Part shown: positions 25,434 through 37,700 of the stretch, piece by piece
Numbering within the stretch: the first letter of the stretch is position 1
Layout of the letters: each line of letters opens with the position of its first letter
DNA from: Tetragonia tetragonoides
Taxonomy: Eukaryota > Streptophyta > Magnoliopsida > Caryophyllales > Aizoaceae
Direction: 5' to 3'
NCBI GenBank assembly: GCA_038025085.1
Contig: CM076146.1
Coordinates: forward strand, 10,602,001-10,666,000
Length of the DNA: 64,000 nt
Made by a program: the position numbers and the translations under genes
The notes under the pieces: model-generated
What the model saw: only the letters and a program-made list of their open reading frames with translations
Told to the model about the DNA's origin: nothing
Database searches by the model: none

Positions 25434-27329
25434 TGTAAGAACCCTCGCCTTTCGGCGCTAATTGAAATATTTTGTTGGAATTAAGGGTTCTTAAAAAATA
25501 CGTCATATGCAACATGATTAGTTGTAATAGGGGTGTAATAGGGGAGAGAATAAGCAAATAGCGAAGTCGCCACCAATTTTTAAGGAAACAAATGGAAACC
25601 ATCAAAAGTGAACCCAATTCCTATTGGGAATTGACTCATACCCAAAAGGGGCCAAAGATTGAGTTCGGGGGTGTGGGTACGAAAAACATAAAACGAATCC
25701 TATCTAAATCGCCCGAATTAACGGCCTCTACTAATCTCATCCATGTTGATTCATAATTCACATTGCAAGGTTCCATACAAATCCGATTGTCCAAGATCCT
25801 AAAATAACTAGGTGGGTTGAACAAGCCAAATTATTAATGTCATCGCTTTGCACATATTATCCAATTGCATGCATTAAAAAACAAGCATAAACCAAACCAA
25901 TAATAAGATAAAAGAAATAAATTTCCACATTACCTTCTTGCTAAACGCGCCAAATTGCATATGCACATCAATGAGATTATTAGCAACTTCAATGGAAGTA
26001 ATAAATATAGGCAAAATAATAAAAATATGCTAATATGCAATTTAGGGCTAAGTACATGCAAAACCCCTAATTATATGCTAATATGCTAATTAAATATGCT
26101 AATCATGCAAAGATGCAATATTTACACTAAACATGCATTGATATAGAATTAAACTAATTAAAACATGCAAATCAATTATCTACACATGAATATGATTAAT
26201 AATAAATTATCTAAGCATGCTAGAATAATTAAAGCAATTAAAACAATCAAAATATTCTATTCAACCATAATCATAATTAAAGTAACACATGATTTATAAA
26301 AGAGTTTTAAAAGATTGAGAAAAATGCCCTCAGGTTAACCTTTTGTTGCACTAGAATTGAATGCCAATTGCTCTTGTATTTGCTTTGCTCTTGTGTATGA
26401 AGTTGCTTTTGAATGAGGCTTGAATAAAGCTTGAATTATTTGATTAGGGTTGTATGGAAGAGAGAGGAGAGACAGAGAGTGATTAGGTTTCTCTTGGGTT
26501 TAATGGGTAAAAATCCTGTAATAATGAGTATTGGTCCCGAAAAACAAAGTTTAGAGGGGTATTATATGAATTGGCCCCAAAAGGAGGTCAAATTCACGGG
26601 CCAAAAAGGTGCCCAGTGGCCCCCCGGAGCGCCGCTGGAGGCTCAGCGGCCCCGACAGTGCCGCATGAGCCTGGCGGCTGCCTCCAGAGCTCCAGCAGCC
26701 TACCGCTTGGCTCTAGCGGCTGGCCGCTGGGGCCCGCGGCCCACGAAAATGCCGCTGGAGCGCTCGTTTGAGATCCGATTTGCCTAATTCTTGGTGCATT
26801 GTATTCCTTGTTCAAAGGGATTTCTTTTGACATATTGTGGGCCCAAATAGCACAAATATCCTATAAGTTATGGCCCAAACACTAGAGTGGTGTCCGTTTC
26901 AGCGCATTAATCAATCATCGAATCATATCTCATTCGTTTCTAATGAGATTTTGGCCCATAATACATCTTGGAAATCTAATTCAAAGGGGAATACAAGCCT
27001 AGTGGGCTAATAATCCAATTAATCCTTTCATTGCTAAATATCAGTCTTGAACCGTGATATACGGGTATGAGAACATCGTTTTTATCCCATAACTTCATTA
27101 AATCATAACTTTTGACTCCGGTGTCCGATTGGGACAAATGAGATGGCATTGAAAAGCTTATGAAAAGGGCTATTTGTGGGTATGAAAATTAATGAGATCC
27201 TGAGTAAGGATCGATAAAGGGTTTCAAATGAGAACAAATACGTCGAGCATTGACATTCGTTTCTTTAACCTGATTATAGGTTATCATCATCCGGCGTAAC
27301 GCCAAGGGGGACACATTTGGGTGTCTACA
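25434..27329 (-). repeat. 3' LTR of element B1 (1896 bp)
   Basis: Plus strand TGTAAGAACCCTCGCC to GGGTGTCTACA. The first ~330 bp are clearly similar to 32146-32480. A GC-rich patch of GCCGCT/AGCGGC words lies at about 26615-26765. The PPT lies just outside at 27330-27342. ORFs at 26431-26833 overlap this patch on both strands and are products of its base composition. Confidence 0.8.
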
Positions 27330-27350
27330 GAAGCCCCCACTTTGGCCGAG
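27330..27350 (-). promoter_or_regulatory. Polypurine tract of element B1
   Basis: On the minus strand AAAGTGGGGGCTTC directly precedes the LTR start TGTAGACACCC. The same motif adjoins the B2 LTR at 33683-33696. Confidence 0.75.
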
Positions 27351-27702
27351 TTTTGAAAAAGCGAAGGTCAAAGTATTTGCCAAAAATGCCAGCAATGCTT
27401 TGAAAAATGTTTTATGTTAGAAAAAGATGTGATAAAAGTAAATCCTGACCACCTGTGGTCAGGGTTACCTGCTTTGCGAATGCAGACGCTGTGCTATTTG
27501 CGATAGTCTAGACGTCGAAGATATTTGCGTCACTCCCTTGTCTTGCTTTGCAGACGTGGTGCTAGTTGTAATAGCCCATCTTCGAACAGCTTTGCATCAC
27601 TCACGTGCCTTGTTTTTGCTTTGCTGAAATAATGCTTCTGCTTTGCTTTGTAACCTGCATGTTAGTTCAATCCAATAGGAAGACATAGAGAGTATGGGGA
27701 TG

Positions 27703-28060
27703 CTATGGGACGGACCTTAAGGACAGACCTTACACAATGCAACGGGACGGGACGGACCCAAAAGGACGGACCTTACTTAATGCGACGGGACGGACCCAAA
27801 AGGACGGACCTTACTTAATGCAATGGGACGGACCCAAAAGGACGGACCTTACATAACGCAACGGGACGGACCCAAAAGGAAAGACCTTGCTCAATGCAAC
27901 GGGACAGACACAAAAGGACGGACCTTGCTCAATGCAACGGGACGGGCCTAGCTCAATGCAATAGGACAAACCCAAATGGACGGACCTTACTCAATGCCAC
28001 AGGACGGACCCAAAAGGACGGACCTTGCTAAATACGACGGGACGGACCCAAAAGGACTGT
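27703..28060 (-). repeat. 38-bp minisatellite in the 3' region of element B1
   Basis: About nine imperfect copies of a 38-bp unit, roughly GGGACGGACCCAAAAGGACG then GACCTTACTTAATGCGAC, with the last part varying (TTGCTCAATGCAAC). The outer units are partial. It lies between gag and the 3' LTR in the element's sense. The 3' untranslated regions of Tat elements are known to carry such tandem arrays. Confidence 0.9.
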
Positions 28061-30038
28061 TAGAGAACGAACTCAAAATAAACACACTTAGACTTAAGCG
28101 CATTCAATGCTATATGTGTGTCCTATGCATGTGCCACGGAGGCAAAACATGCTTAGTAAGTGCAAATGAATGAAATGATGCTCAAAGTTGCAAATGCAAT
28201 GCTAACTTGGCCTACAGCTCCATGCAACCTAGTAATAAATAATGATGCATGCGACTCAATAGTAATGACATATATGCAATGCATAGGAGACTGGACTTCA
28301 TGGGATAAACAAGAGATTTCATTTTATTTGCAGAAGGATTTTTGTTTCCAAAAGTGTTACTCTTAAGCTATGAGATAGATGCATGATTGGTGCCTTTGAG
28401 GAAAGGGCAAAGCCCCCAGTTTATTGGTTGGACCGTAAAGTGAGCAAGCTCATGCGGGTGAGATCTCGAGCATTCAAACATATTTCCCCAATAATAGGAG
28501 GAATCGAAGCCCCAAGTTTGCATATAGTGACTCCAAGAGGAAACTCCATGAAGATGCTATGAGTGATGGATGCTTAGTTAGAGTTATTGAACCAAGAGAT
28601 GGCTGCGGAAGCCATAAACTATGAGTAGATAGTCAATGTAAATTGGAGAATTCCAGGGTAAAGATGTCGGATTATGAAAGAAAATGGGGCTTGGTGCAAA
28701 AAATAGAAAATATGGGGAGATTGCGTGAGATAGGGAGCGGTGTAGGGGAGCAAATTTGAATCCAAGCCTTGAGCTCTAAAAGGGGTAAAATCACGGAAAT
28801 TCTGAAACCCTTAAATTTTGAGTTGCCATTGATGAAGTGATATTATTTAGTTAAGACCTTTGTGAATCCCATGAGTAATTACACATGGGTCTTGTGATTG
28901 AGAAAGATTAGAGTACGGTCGAGCCTCAAAGAGGTTACCTACGTATCCAAAGAGGAATCAGGCCAAAACGTAGTTCGAGGACCTTTGATTTTCAGTGCCC
29001 TAATTTTTGCCTAGATCATTGTCTTGGATGATCGATCCAGCGGGCTTGCCATTTTTGCATAAGACATTGAATGAATAGACTTAGCGGGCTTTTAAATGAT
29101 TATGCCCTAACTTTTTCCTAGGCCCCTTTCGGGTTTTCAACCTAGCGGGCTCTTTTGTTTTTAATTTATTTTTATATGGTGCACACAAATCATCAAAGAT
29201 TCATACCTCTAATAGGTGTTTTGGGTTGTAATGCCAGGCCAAGGTGCGGGTTGCCAAAGAATGGATAATAATGCTCAAATTCCCATAAAAGCCCCCAGTG
29301 TGCTGGGTGTCATTTGATATTTCGAGGTGAGGAATCTCTCTTGAGTTTTGGTACTCTCTTTATGCATTTGAACTTTTGCTTCTCTCTTTTAAGCATTCAA
29401 CAATTGCTTCTCTTTTTTCTTCCTTTTTTTTTTGAACTCTTTGGATTTCTCTTGCCTCTCTTGAGATTTTGGTGACACTTAGAATTTATTGCACACTTCC
29501 CATATCCCGGGTTAGGACAATGTGGTTCAAGAAAGAAAGTGGCTTGTGTTTGATGGCTCAAATGGGCTCCAAGTGGTAACTTGCATTGCGGGTGAAAGGA
29601 TAATAATGAAGGGTGCCAAATGAATGGCTCATGTCCTTGGTATGACTTACAGGATGTGTGTCCCTTCGCTCTTTATTGCCTTTTTTTCTTCTTTTTTTTT
29701 TTAGGTCATCTTCTTCATAATTAAGGTCCTTTTACATTAATTAAGTTTGGCAACTCAGATTCATCATTGGGTTTGCAATTAAGAGAAATTCCATTAAAAA
29801 GAAGAGAAATGCAGGCCAATTTATTCAATCAAAAGAAAGCAAGACAATCCTTGAAGGGGAATCCTAAGACAAGACTTGGACTCAACAAAGAAAGAAATGG
29901 GAAATGGAATTCTCCAACTAGACTATGAGTCTATGATATATGAGCTTGGGTTTGACGACTGGGCTTGACGACCAATTCAAACACTTGGGTTCATGGTGCA
30001 TGGATGGTCTCATCGTCGATCAAATCTTGGATCTCGCG
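28061..30038 (-). other. Pol-less 3' region of element B1
   Basis: No recognisable protein domain in any frame. The stretch has T-rich runs at 29420 and 29690, three AGCGGGCT words near 29040-29150, and repeated AGCCCCCA/AAGCCCCCAG motifs at 28410 and 29289. It separates gag from the minisatellite and PPT. I see no gene in it. Confidence 0.5.
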
Positions 30039-31078
30039 CTACAAGTGCATGCATTCTTCAGTCATATGACCTTTTCCTTGATGATACTTGCAGTAGGCAT
30101 TAGGATTCCAGTTATTGCCTCTCCTATTAGGCTCTAGGTCCGGTGTGGGACCGATTGCCGAAATATAGCCTTCTTCGACAAGTTTGTCAAATGTATCATG
30201 TTCTGTCATGCTAAGAGGTGTGTATACTCTTTTATGCCTACTTACGATGACATTGACTTCATTTCTTTGATCGAACAAGCCTCCATTATTAGAGTCATGC
30301 TTATCTTGCTTGTTGCTTAATTGGGTCAGGCGGTCATCTTCAATGGCCATACCAACTTCAACTAGTTGGGCATAAGTAGTGATCGGCTGGAATTTCATGT
30401 GCTCACGATACTCGGGTGTCAAGTTGTGGACAAGCATTCTAATTTGATCCCTTTCAGATGGGAGATCAATCATTTCGGCGACCTTGGTCTTCCACCTTCT
30501 CACAATGTTGGTGAATCCTTCATCATCACCTTGCTTGGTTATCTCTAGCTCTCTTAACGCCATGGGAGGCAAGACATTGTCAGCGTACCTTTCTAGAAAT
30601 ACAGTGGACAAGTCTTCCCACTTTTGTAGCTTTTGAGATGGAAACATGAAAAACCAGGCCCTTACAGCGAGGTCCAAGGTTTGGGGAAAGAGGTGGACAT
30701 ATAGATTGTGTTCAATCCCTCTAAGGCCCAACATAGTAGTAAAAGCTCTAATGTGATCTTGTGGATCGTCGGTTCCTTTGAAGATGGGAACTTCGGGCAT
30801 AGAGAACTTGATGGGCAATTTTCCGTTGATGAGGGGAGATAAGCTTCAGAATTGACTATCATGTCGTTAAAAATGCGACTTTTACACAAGACGAACTCAA
30901 GCCTAGTTAGCTTAGCTTGAAGTTCTTGGACCTCCTTAGTGGAAGGTTTAGGCCTATCACCATTCGGAATGGGTTCCTCGAGATCCTTGGTGTGAGGATC
31001 GAGCTTAGCGATCTTAGCCTCTAATTCAATGAACCTAGCATTCATGGTAGTCATTTGGGCCAAAAGTTTCTCCATCAC
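30039..31078 (-). pseudogene. Gag of element B1
   Basis: The protein starts at 31078 with a leucine-rich N-terminal part (MMEKLLAQMTTMNARFIELE). A frameshift near 30840 is followed by the retrotransposon gag core at 30818-30039 (FPQTLDLAVRAWFFMFPSQK, LERYADNVLPPMALRELE). A CCHC-like knuckle (YCKYHQGKGHMTEEC) closes the readable part. It would make the structural particle protein. Protease and RT, which normally follow in Tat elements, do not. Apart from the single frameshift it is fairly complete. Confidence 0.85.
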
Positions 31079-31469
31079 TTGGGCTTGAGTCTTTTATGTA
31101 TCTCCAGACATATTAGGCTTAGGTTGCTTTTAGTAAACATGGGCTTTCCAATCTTGGATGCAATTCTCAACTTAGTAAGGGACACTAAGGAAGAAATTTT
31201 GAAAAAGGCTTTTAGGACAATGTAACTCTATATTAACCCTCGAAGTCCAAAGATGAGAACTCTATATGCAAGTATGAGATGAACATGCAAATGATGACTC
31301 TTCTAGATACCTTGTGGCCTACAACTCGATGAATGCAACTATATGAGGTGAACAATTGTGATGCAAGACTCTATAGTGTCCTAGACATGCCTACAATTAT
31401 TTACATGCAAACGATAAGGGAAAATCTAGAATGCCCTAGAATGATATGCCTACAATTAATTAGGAGTTT

Positions 31470-32145
31470 GTTGTGAATTTAATATGCGAAGCATGATTAA
31501 ATTATATCGTCATTATGAAGTTATGAAGTATGATTCACTGCTGTAAATACCGTTTATAATGAGCATGTTGATATTATCATGTTTTGAAAATTAATTAGTC
31601 CATATGATTATTATTGGTCAATTGTTGAATGGTGAATTATTAGTATTATTATGCTATTAAATATTTGCTAATTGGTATGGGTATTATTGAGTGCTAGTGA
31701 GCACCTATATATTTTCGTTGAATGTATTTGGATGATTGGTGATTTTTGGATGTCATATTACCCTGCTGAAGTGCTGCCGAAATTGTGTTAGGCATTGCAT
31801 GTCATCTTTGTTGAATTATTGTCGTTGAATTAAAGCATGTTTAATTCTCATCATATTGAATTATTTATCGTCATTATTTACTATTCATTTTCATGAGCAT
31901 GAAATGAATTAGTAAGTCGTGGTCTCGTATTACCACTATGTCAACCAATGCAAATTATGTGAATTGAATTAAATGAGAGTAAGACTCCTAATGGATCCCT
32001 AGGAGTAGTCGAGCAATCAGGATTACAACTAATGGTGTAGTTCAAGGGATGCATGATTCCAAAGTTACTTATGGACACCTCACAGTGTGTCTGGGATGGA
32101 TCATTCCCCATTGATTAAGTCCTCTAGACTCGTTTATTATACTAG
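31470..32145 (+). mobile_element. Tekay-like LTR, second part (element C)
   Basis: AT-rich sequence of the same character as a Tekay LTR in sense orientation (compare the reverse complement of 4500-5100), including CCTAATGGATCCCTAGG near 31990. It sits between the truncated 5' side of B1 and the LTR of B2. Its junction with B1 is approximate. I infer that it continues 24606-25433. No coding region. Confidence 0.45.
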
Positions 32146-33682
32146 TGTAACAACCCTCGCCTTTCCGGCGCTTTTTCGGAATATTTAGTTGGAATTAATG
32201 GTTCTTAAATAACACATCATATGCAAAATAATTTATTGTGGTAGGGGAAATAATAACCAAATATTGAAGTCGCCACCAATTTATAAGGAAACAATTGAAA
32301 ACCATCAAAAGGTGCACTCAATTGCCATTGGGAATTGACTCATATCGAAAGGGGCTAAATATTGAGTTCGAGGGTGTAGGTACGAAATAAATAAAAGGAA
32401 TCCCATCTAAATCGCCCGCATTAACGGCCTCTACTATGCCTATCGATGTCAAATATAATATTTATTCAAACTATATGGTTCCATATAAATCTGGTCATCC
32501 AAGATCCTAAACTTAACTAGGCGGGTTAAAGACAACCAAATTAACAACCATTACCGCTTTGCACAATTTATATCCAATTTACCTGCGTATTTACTATCAA
32601 ACACAAGCAAAAGATAAGAGCAATAATAAAAACGCTCCAACCTACCACACTTTGCTAAACGCGCCAAGCATTGCATATGCACATCAATAAATTTGTTAGT
32701 AACTTCAGTGGAAGCACAATGCAAAAATATTAACTTTATGCTAAAATAAACTTAAGAGGTTGCTAAATGCATGAATAAAAATAAAAAAGATGCAAACTTG
32801 CATAAACTAATTAAAAAATGCAAACTTTAAATTAGACTAACATGCATAATTATTTACAAAGATCAAAACATGCATAATAATTCAACCATAATCAAAAGCT
32901 AAGTAAAACATGATTATAAAAAATGAAAGAAGAAGTTAGATAAGAGATTTAGGCCCTCAGGATGGTTAATCTGGACGTTTTATTCGAACGGGACTAGTAG
33001 AATTGGAATTGCTCTTCAATCTTGGTGATAGGTTGGGTGCAATGGCTTGCTTGAGTCTTCAAATTCTGAATTATCTATGATTTAGGGTTTTTGTGGACTC
33101 AAATTGCTCTCAAAATTATAAACTAACTAACCTCTCTCAAAAGAGGGTGAAATGGAGTATTTATACAGTTAGGGGACGAAATTAGGGGCCTAGGGCTGCA
33201 GCCCCGGCGCCAAACTCGGCCCAGCCAGAAAATCAGGCCCAGCGGCCAACCGGAAGGCAGCTGGGGCTCAGCGACGTGCCGCTGGGCCTAGCGGCTGGCT
33301 TAAGGGCCCCCGCTATCACGCGTGTGCCGCTGGGTTGATAGCGTCTGCCGCTCGACCGAGAGGCACGCACGCGACTAGGGATTTTTTACTTTTTGTGCTC
33401 AGTAAATTACGAAAATGCCATTGGGCTGACCTAGGGGGTCGGGATCGGGCGATATTGACCCAAATCTTCAAGACGCGATATCTCTTGATCCGGGAGCCTG
33501 ATTGAGGCAAGGTCAAAGGCGTTGGAATCCTTAGAACAAGAGTTATCCAAAGATTGATGCTTCAAGGAATTTGGTCTAGATTTTCGAGCAATGTCCTTTT
33601 CTACTTACGTCCACGTTAATCCATTACCATCATTATCGGGCTTTGCGGTGCCTGTGGATGGGAACCGATTAGGGTGTATAGA
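32146..33682 (-). repeat. 3' LTR of element B2 (1537 bp)
   Basis: Plus strand TGTAACAACCCTCGCC to GGGTGTATAGA, followed by the PPT (GAAGCCCCCACTTTGGCC on the plus strand). The ~90-bp block at 32357-32445 is shared with the LTRs at 25434 and 20594. GC-rich GCCGCT words are at about 33190-33360. Confidence 0.8.
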
Positions 33683-33931
33683 GAAGCCCCCACTTTGGCC
33701 GAGCTTGTGAAAGCAAAGGTGAAAGTATTTGCTAAAAAATGCCTGCAGTGTTTTTTTGAAAATGCTTATGCTAGAGAAAAGATGAAAAGTAAACCCTAAC
33801 CGCCTATGGTCAGGGTTACCTTCTTTGTGGGTGCCAACGTGACGCTAATTTTAATAGCCTCAACCTCAAAGAGCGTCGCATAGCTCTGCTTTGCGGGTGC
33901 CAACATGACGATAATTTGAATAACCTCCACG

Positions 33932-34235
33932 TCAAAGAGCGTTGCGTAGCTCTTCTTTAGTAATGCCTGTGCCTTGTCGATGCAAGCGTAATACCAGATT
34001 AATAGTCTCCCGTCGAATTACAACTCGTGGGCCCATCCCGTGAGAGGCGGAAGAGAAAAGAGGTCCAGCTACCACGCGCTGAGCTGCTGGACGCTGAGCG
34101 GTTATCAAGCCCATTCAGCGGCTCAGGCTGAGCTGTAGTGGTGCCAATAGCAGCCGCCCGGCCTGGCGGCATAGCCGCTGAGCCTGGGCGGCCCTAAAGC
34201 GGGCCGCTAGGCCGGTTCAGTGGTGCGGTTTTTTT
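33932..34235 (-). other. GC-rich patch in the 3' region of element B2
   Basis: A dense run of GCCGCT, AGCGGC and GGCCGC words outside any LTR, between the PPT-proximal region and the plus-strand exons. It is the same type of patch as in the three Tat LTRs. The 60-codon minus-strand ORF here is a by-product of base composition. Confidence 0.6.
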
Positions 34236-34294
34236 TTTCATAACCGGGCCTATGCCTCTTGCCTTATCGATACTAACTCACTTTGCTTTTGTAG

Positions 34295-34628
34295 GAACCT
34301 CGGGTTGATGACATCAAGGTTGATTTCCCGGATATGCGGGTACGAGGCCGGGATTATGGCGAGAAGGAGTGTTGGGGAGAGATCCCTATGACAGAGGACC
34401 TTGATGAGGACATTCAGGGCCTTCCTCTTCCCATTGGGCATCCAGGGGTAAATTCGTAATTTACCAAAGTGTGAAATGCCTTGTTTCATTATATGCTTGT
34501 ATTAGCTTTTCTTTGTGTAGCTTGACCGTGAGCAGACCGGGAGGGTTTTCAAGATAATGCATGCCATGAAGTCTTGGATATCTCAAGCCCTTTCGAAGGG
34601 TACTTGTTCAAGAGCTGATTTGGACAAG
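34295..34628 (+). CDS. Two spliced-looking exons of an unknown ORF, antisense within element B2
   Basis: Segment 34295-34447 is open for 51 codons (EPRVDDIKVDFPDMRV... to ...PLPIGHPG) and segment 34521-34628 for 36 codons (LDREQTGRVFKIMHAMKSWI... to RADLDK), in the same phase. The first follows a perfect branch-site word TACTAAC at 34271 and a T-rich CTTTTGTAG. The 73-base gap has GTAAAT at its start and TGTGTAG at its end. The second ends at AAG before GTAAAC. Position near the 3' LTR and antisense orientation match the extra antisense ORF of Tat elements, but I see no plant-mobile-domain similarity. It could be a captured host gene fragment. Upstream and downstream exons were not found. The function is unknown. 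Confidence 0.5.
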
Positions 34629-34762
34629 GTAAACTTGCACTTGCATTTTCCAAGTTGCATGCTACGTCAGGGGATTTTCTCTCGATCTTATGTGGATCGT
34701 GTGTTGGAGCATGTAATGCCGTAGTTTCTTGGTCGTTGCGACCAAGGCAAGACATGTATTTT

Positions 34763-37700
34763 CTAGAGGGAATAGTGAGTTTCATATTCTAGAAACTTCT
34801 TGCTCACATAGTACATGGCTTTCTCTTCCTTGTTTATTTCTTGGGCTAGCATGGCCCCCATTGATGTTTTTGTGACAGTAAGGTAGAGAATTAAAGGCGT
34901 GCCTGGAGTGGGCGGTGCTAGTATGGGTGGTTTAGACAAATAGGCCTTAATTTTGTCAAAGGATTTTTGGCATTGTTCGTCCGATTCTGTTTTTACCTCT
35001 TTCTTGAGCTTTTTGACTATAGGCTCACATGTGATAGTCAATTTGGAAATGAATCGACAAAAGTTTTGGATTCTTGGAAGCCCTTGATTTCTTTTTCTGT
35101 TTTCGGAAGAGCCATGTCTATTATGGCCTTGATCTTGGACCGATCAATCTCGATCCCTCTGGTGCTTATGACGAATCCTAAAACATTGCCGGATGTGACT
35201 CTAAATGCGCACTTTTTGGGATTGAGCCTCATGTTGTACTTCCTAAGCCTATCGAAAAACTTTTGAAGTGAGGGTACATGCCCTTCCCTTTCTTTAGACT
35301 TTATAATCATGTCGTCCACGTATACTTCTGCCTCTTTGTGCGTCATATCGTGGAGAAGATTGGTCGCGATTCTTTGGTACGTAGCCCCTGCATTCTTAAG
35401 CCCGAATGGCATTACGGTGTAGCAATAAGTGCTCCATTGTGTGATGAAAGTGGTTTTCTCCTCATTCTCTTTGGCCATTAGGACTTGGTTATATCCTGCG
35501 TACCCGTCCATGAATGATAGGAGGGCGTGTCCGGATGTATTGTTACTAGAACATCAATGTGGGGTAGTGGAAAGTCGTCTTTGGTCTCGCTTTGTTTAAG
35601 TCCCTGAAATCCACGCACATTCTTACCCCTCCATCCTTTTTTGGGACTGGAACGATGTTGGCTACCCAATCGGGGTAATTGGCCACTACTTATGAAGCCT
35701 CCGGCGAGATGTTTTTGGACCTCTTCTTTGATATTAAGAGCCCACTCCAGTTTCATTCTTCTTGAGTGGTTTGCAGTCGGGTTTTAGCAGGATGTTATGT
35801 TGGGCAATCTTGCGGTCTATATCGGGCAAGTCCTTGTTGGACTAGGCGAAAACATCCGTACAATTCTTTTGGAGTGTTACGAATTGTTCACGTTTATCAG
35901 AAGTTAAAGACAAGCCAATTTGCACATGGCGCGGCTCATCATTTGTTGCAATATTTATTGTCTCTGTTTCTTCGACTATTGAAGTCTTTTGTTCATGTTC
36001 AATTAGTGCTTTAATGACTTCTTTTGGCAATTCTGTTATGTCTTCTGAATTATTAGCAACAAGGCAATCCGAGTAAGCGAAATCAGCAACTCATAACATT
36101 AATAGAAGCGGACATTACATCAATGAGGTCATCACTAACGACCTTAGTAGCAACAAGAATAGATTGGGGTGGACTACTCAACACTTCTAGAATAACAGAC
36201 TCAGAACCAGACTCGGACTCAGAATCAGACTCAAAATCAGAATTGAGTCTTTTTGAAGGACCATTGCAGATCGTGAACTTGTACTTGACTCCCTCGATTG
36301 GAGCCACATCGTCTCGTGCTTCCAGGTGGCGTAGTAGGGCCTGATTGGGGCAATCATCTTGGACGGGTCAAAACGTTCATCGAAAAGCACAGTAAGGGAC
36401 AGTTTGCTCATTGCCTCATCGTATTGGCGACGTTCCTCACCAAATAGTAGCCCGAAGTCGTTGGGTACCATGTCATTCGCCCAATCATTAGTGGATTGGT
36501 CCTGCTTGAGAGGTGATGGTGCCTCTTCACTCATAGTGAAACAGTCTTGAAATGCCTCAAAGCCTGGAACTAAGATTCCATTGAATGCGTAAGGTTGTGG
36601 GAATCCATTGTAGGGCTATGGAACGCCTTCTTGGAGAAATTTCCCATTGAGAGTTAGAGGATAAGGATCCATGCTATGTGGGATTGGCTTGTTGCCCGCG
36701 CGGGCTTCCTTTCTAGCCACTTCCTTGGATATGTAGGCTCGAATCTCTTGCCTAGTGGGTTTATAGCCTAGCCCAAAAAGATATTTTTTTATCTTCGTGC
36801 TCCAGCAAGATTGGGTTACCTTGGGGTGAGGACCCAAAGTGGTGCCTCGAAATTAACCTTGCTTTCTGAGTAGGGTGTTCATATCGAGTGTGGGCTCTAT
36901 TGTTTCTATAAAGGCTATCTTCTTAAAGCCCCATAATTCTTCATCTTGCTCATTATGCTCTATCTTTAGGACTGGAGCTTTTTCTATATGGGCTACCATG
37001 GTATTGGCGTAGACATTCAGAATGGATTCTGCTAGAGATAGCTTCACCTTTTGGTGAAGGGTTGAGGCTACAGCATTAAGCCCATGCAACCAAGGCCTTC
37101 CTAAAAGTAGATTAAAGGTGGATGGAATATCTATAACGTGAAACTGGACCATTTTCTCGATGGGCCCAATGTTAATGTTCATGGAGAAAGTGCCTATGAA
37201 GTTCCTTTTGGAATTGTCGTAAGCTAGCCCTTATTGGGAATGCGTGAGGTTGTTGCAGTTTATTTTGAGGTGTTCATCAGTCCTCAAGGGGCAGACGTTT
37301 ACAACCAAGCCATTGTCAACTAAAGTCTAAGTCATGGGGACTTGTCTTTGTTGACAAATTACAATCAGATAGAGAGCTTTGTTGTGATGAATGCCTTCGG
37401 GTGGAAGATCTTTGTCAAAAAAGGTGACGGGTGTGGATGACTTTTCGTGGACCAGGAGGTTAACCACATCCTCGGGAGTAGGATTTAGAGAGATAGTGGT
37501 TTCATTCAAGGCTTCTAGCACGGCCCTTCTATGAGTGATAAAAGTGAACAACAATTGCCAAATGGATATATCAACTTTGGTCTTTTGCAATTGCCTAAGG
37601 ATATTAGTTCCATCATCTTCCTTAGTTGCCTCACTTTGGGTTGGATCCCTATTGGGGATTGACACGGGCCCTACAAGTTGGATTTGAGGGGATCCGTGTA

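Larger units (their letters stand above)
25434..31470 (-). mobile_element. Gag-only Tat retrotransposon (element B1)
   Basis: On the minus strand the order is a leader, gag (31078-30039), a 2.7-kb region without protease, RT or integrase, PPT, and a 3' LTR (27329-25434). The 5' LTR and PBS are missing: at about 31470 the sequence changes to the continuing Tekay-like LTR. The gag core, PPT and LTR type place it in the Tat lineage. Absence of all pol domains over the whole 3' half suggests a non-autonomous, gag-only derivative rather than random decay, but a deletion cannot be excluded. Confidence 0.65.

Noticed and set aside
25092..25617. Arg/Glu-rich minus-strand ORFs and their plus-strand mirrors
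   Set aside because: They mirror CT-rich leader tracts of the Tekay-like LTR; low complexity explains the open frames.
26431..26833. Overlapping ORFs on both strands, Ala/Pro-rich
   Set aside because: They coincide with a GCCGCT-rich island, where high GC content lowers the number of stops.
27703..28060. CRISPR-like array
   Set aside because: Units are head to tail without unique spacers and lie in a plant retroelement; this is a minisatellite.
36123..36344. Ser/Asp-rich plus-strand ORF
   Set aside because: It is the opposite strand of the acidic pol linker of element B2.
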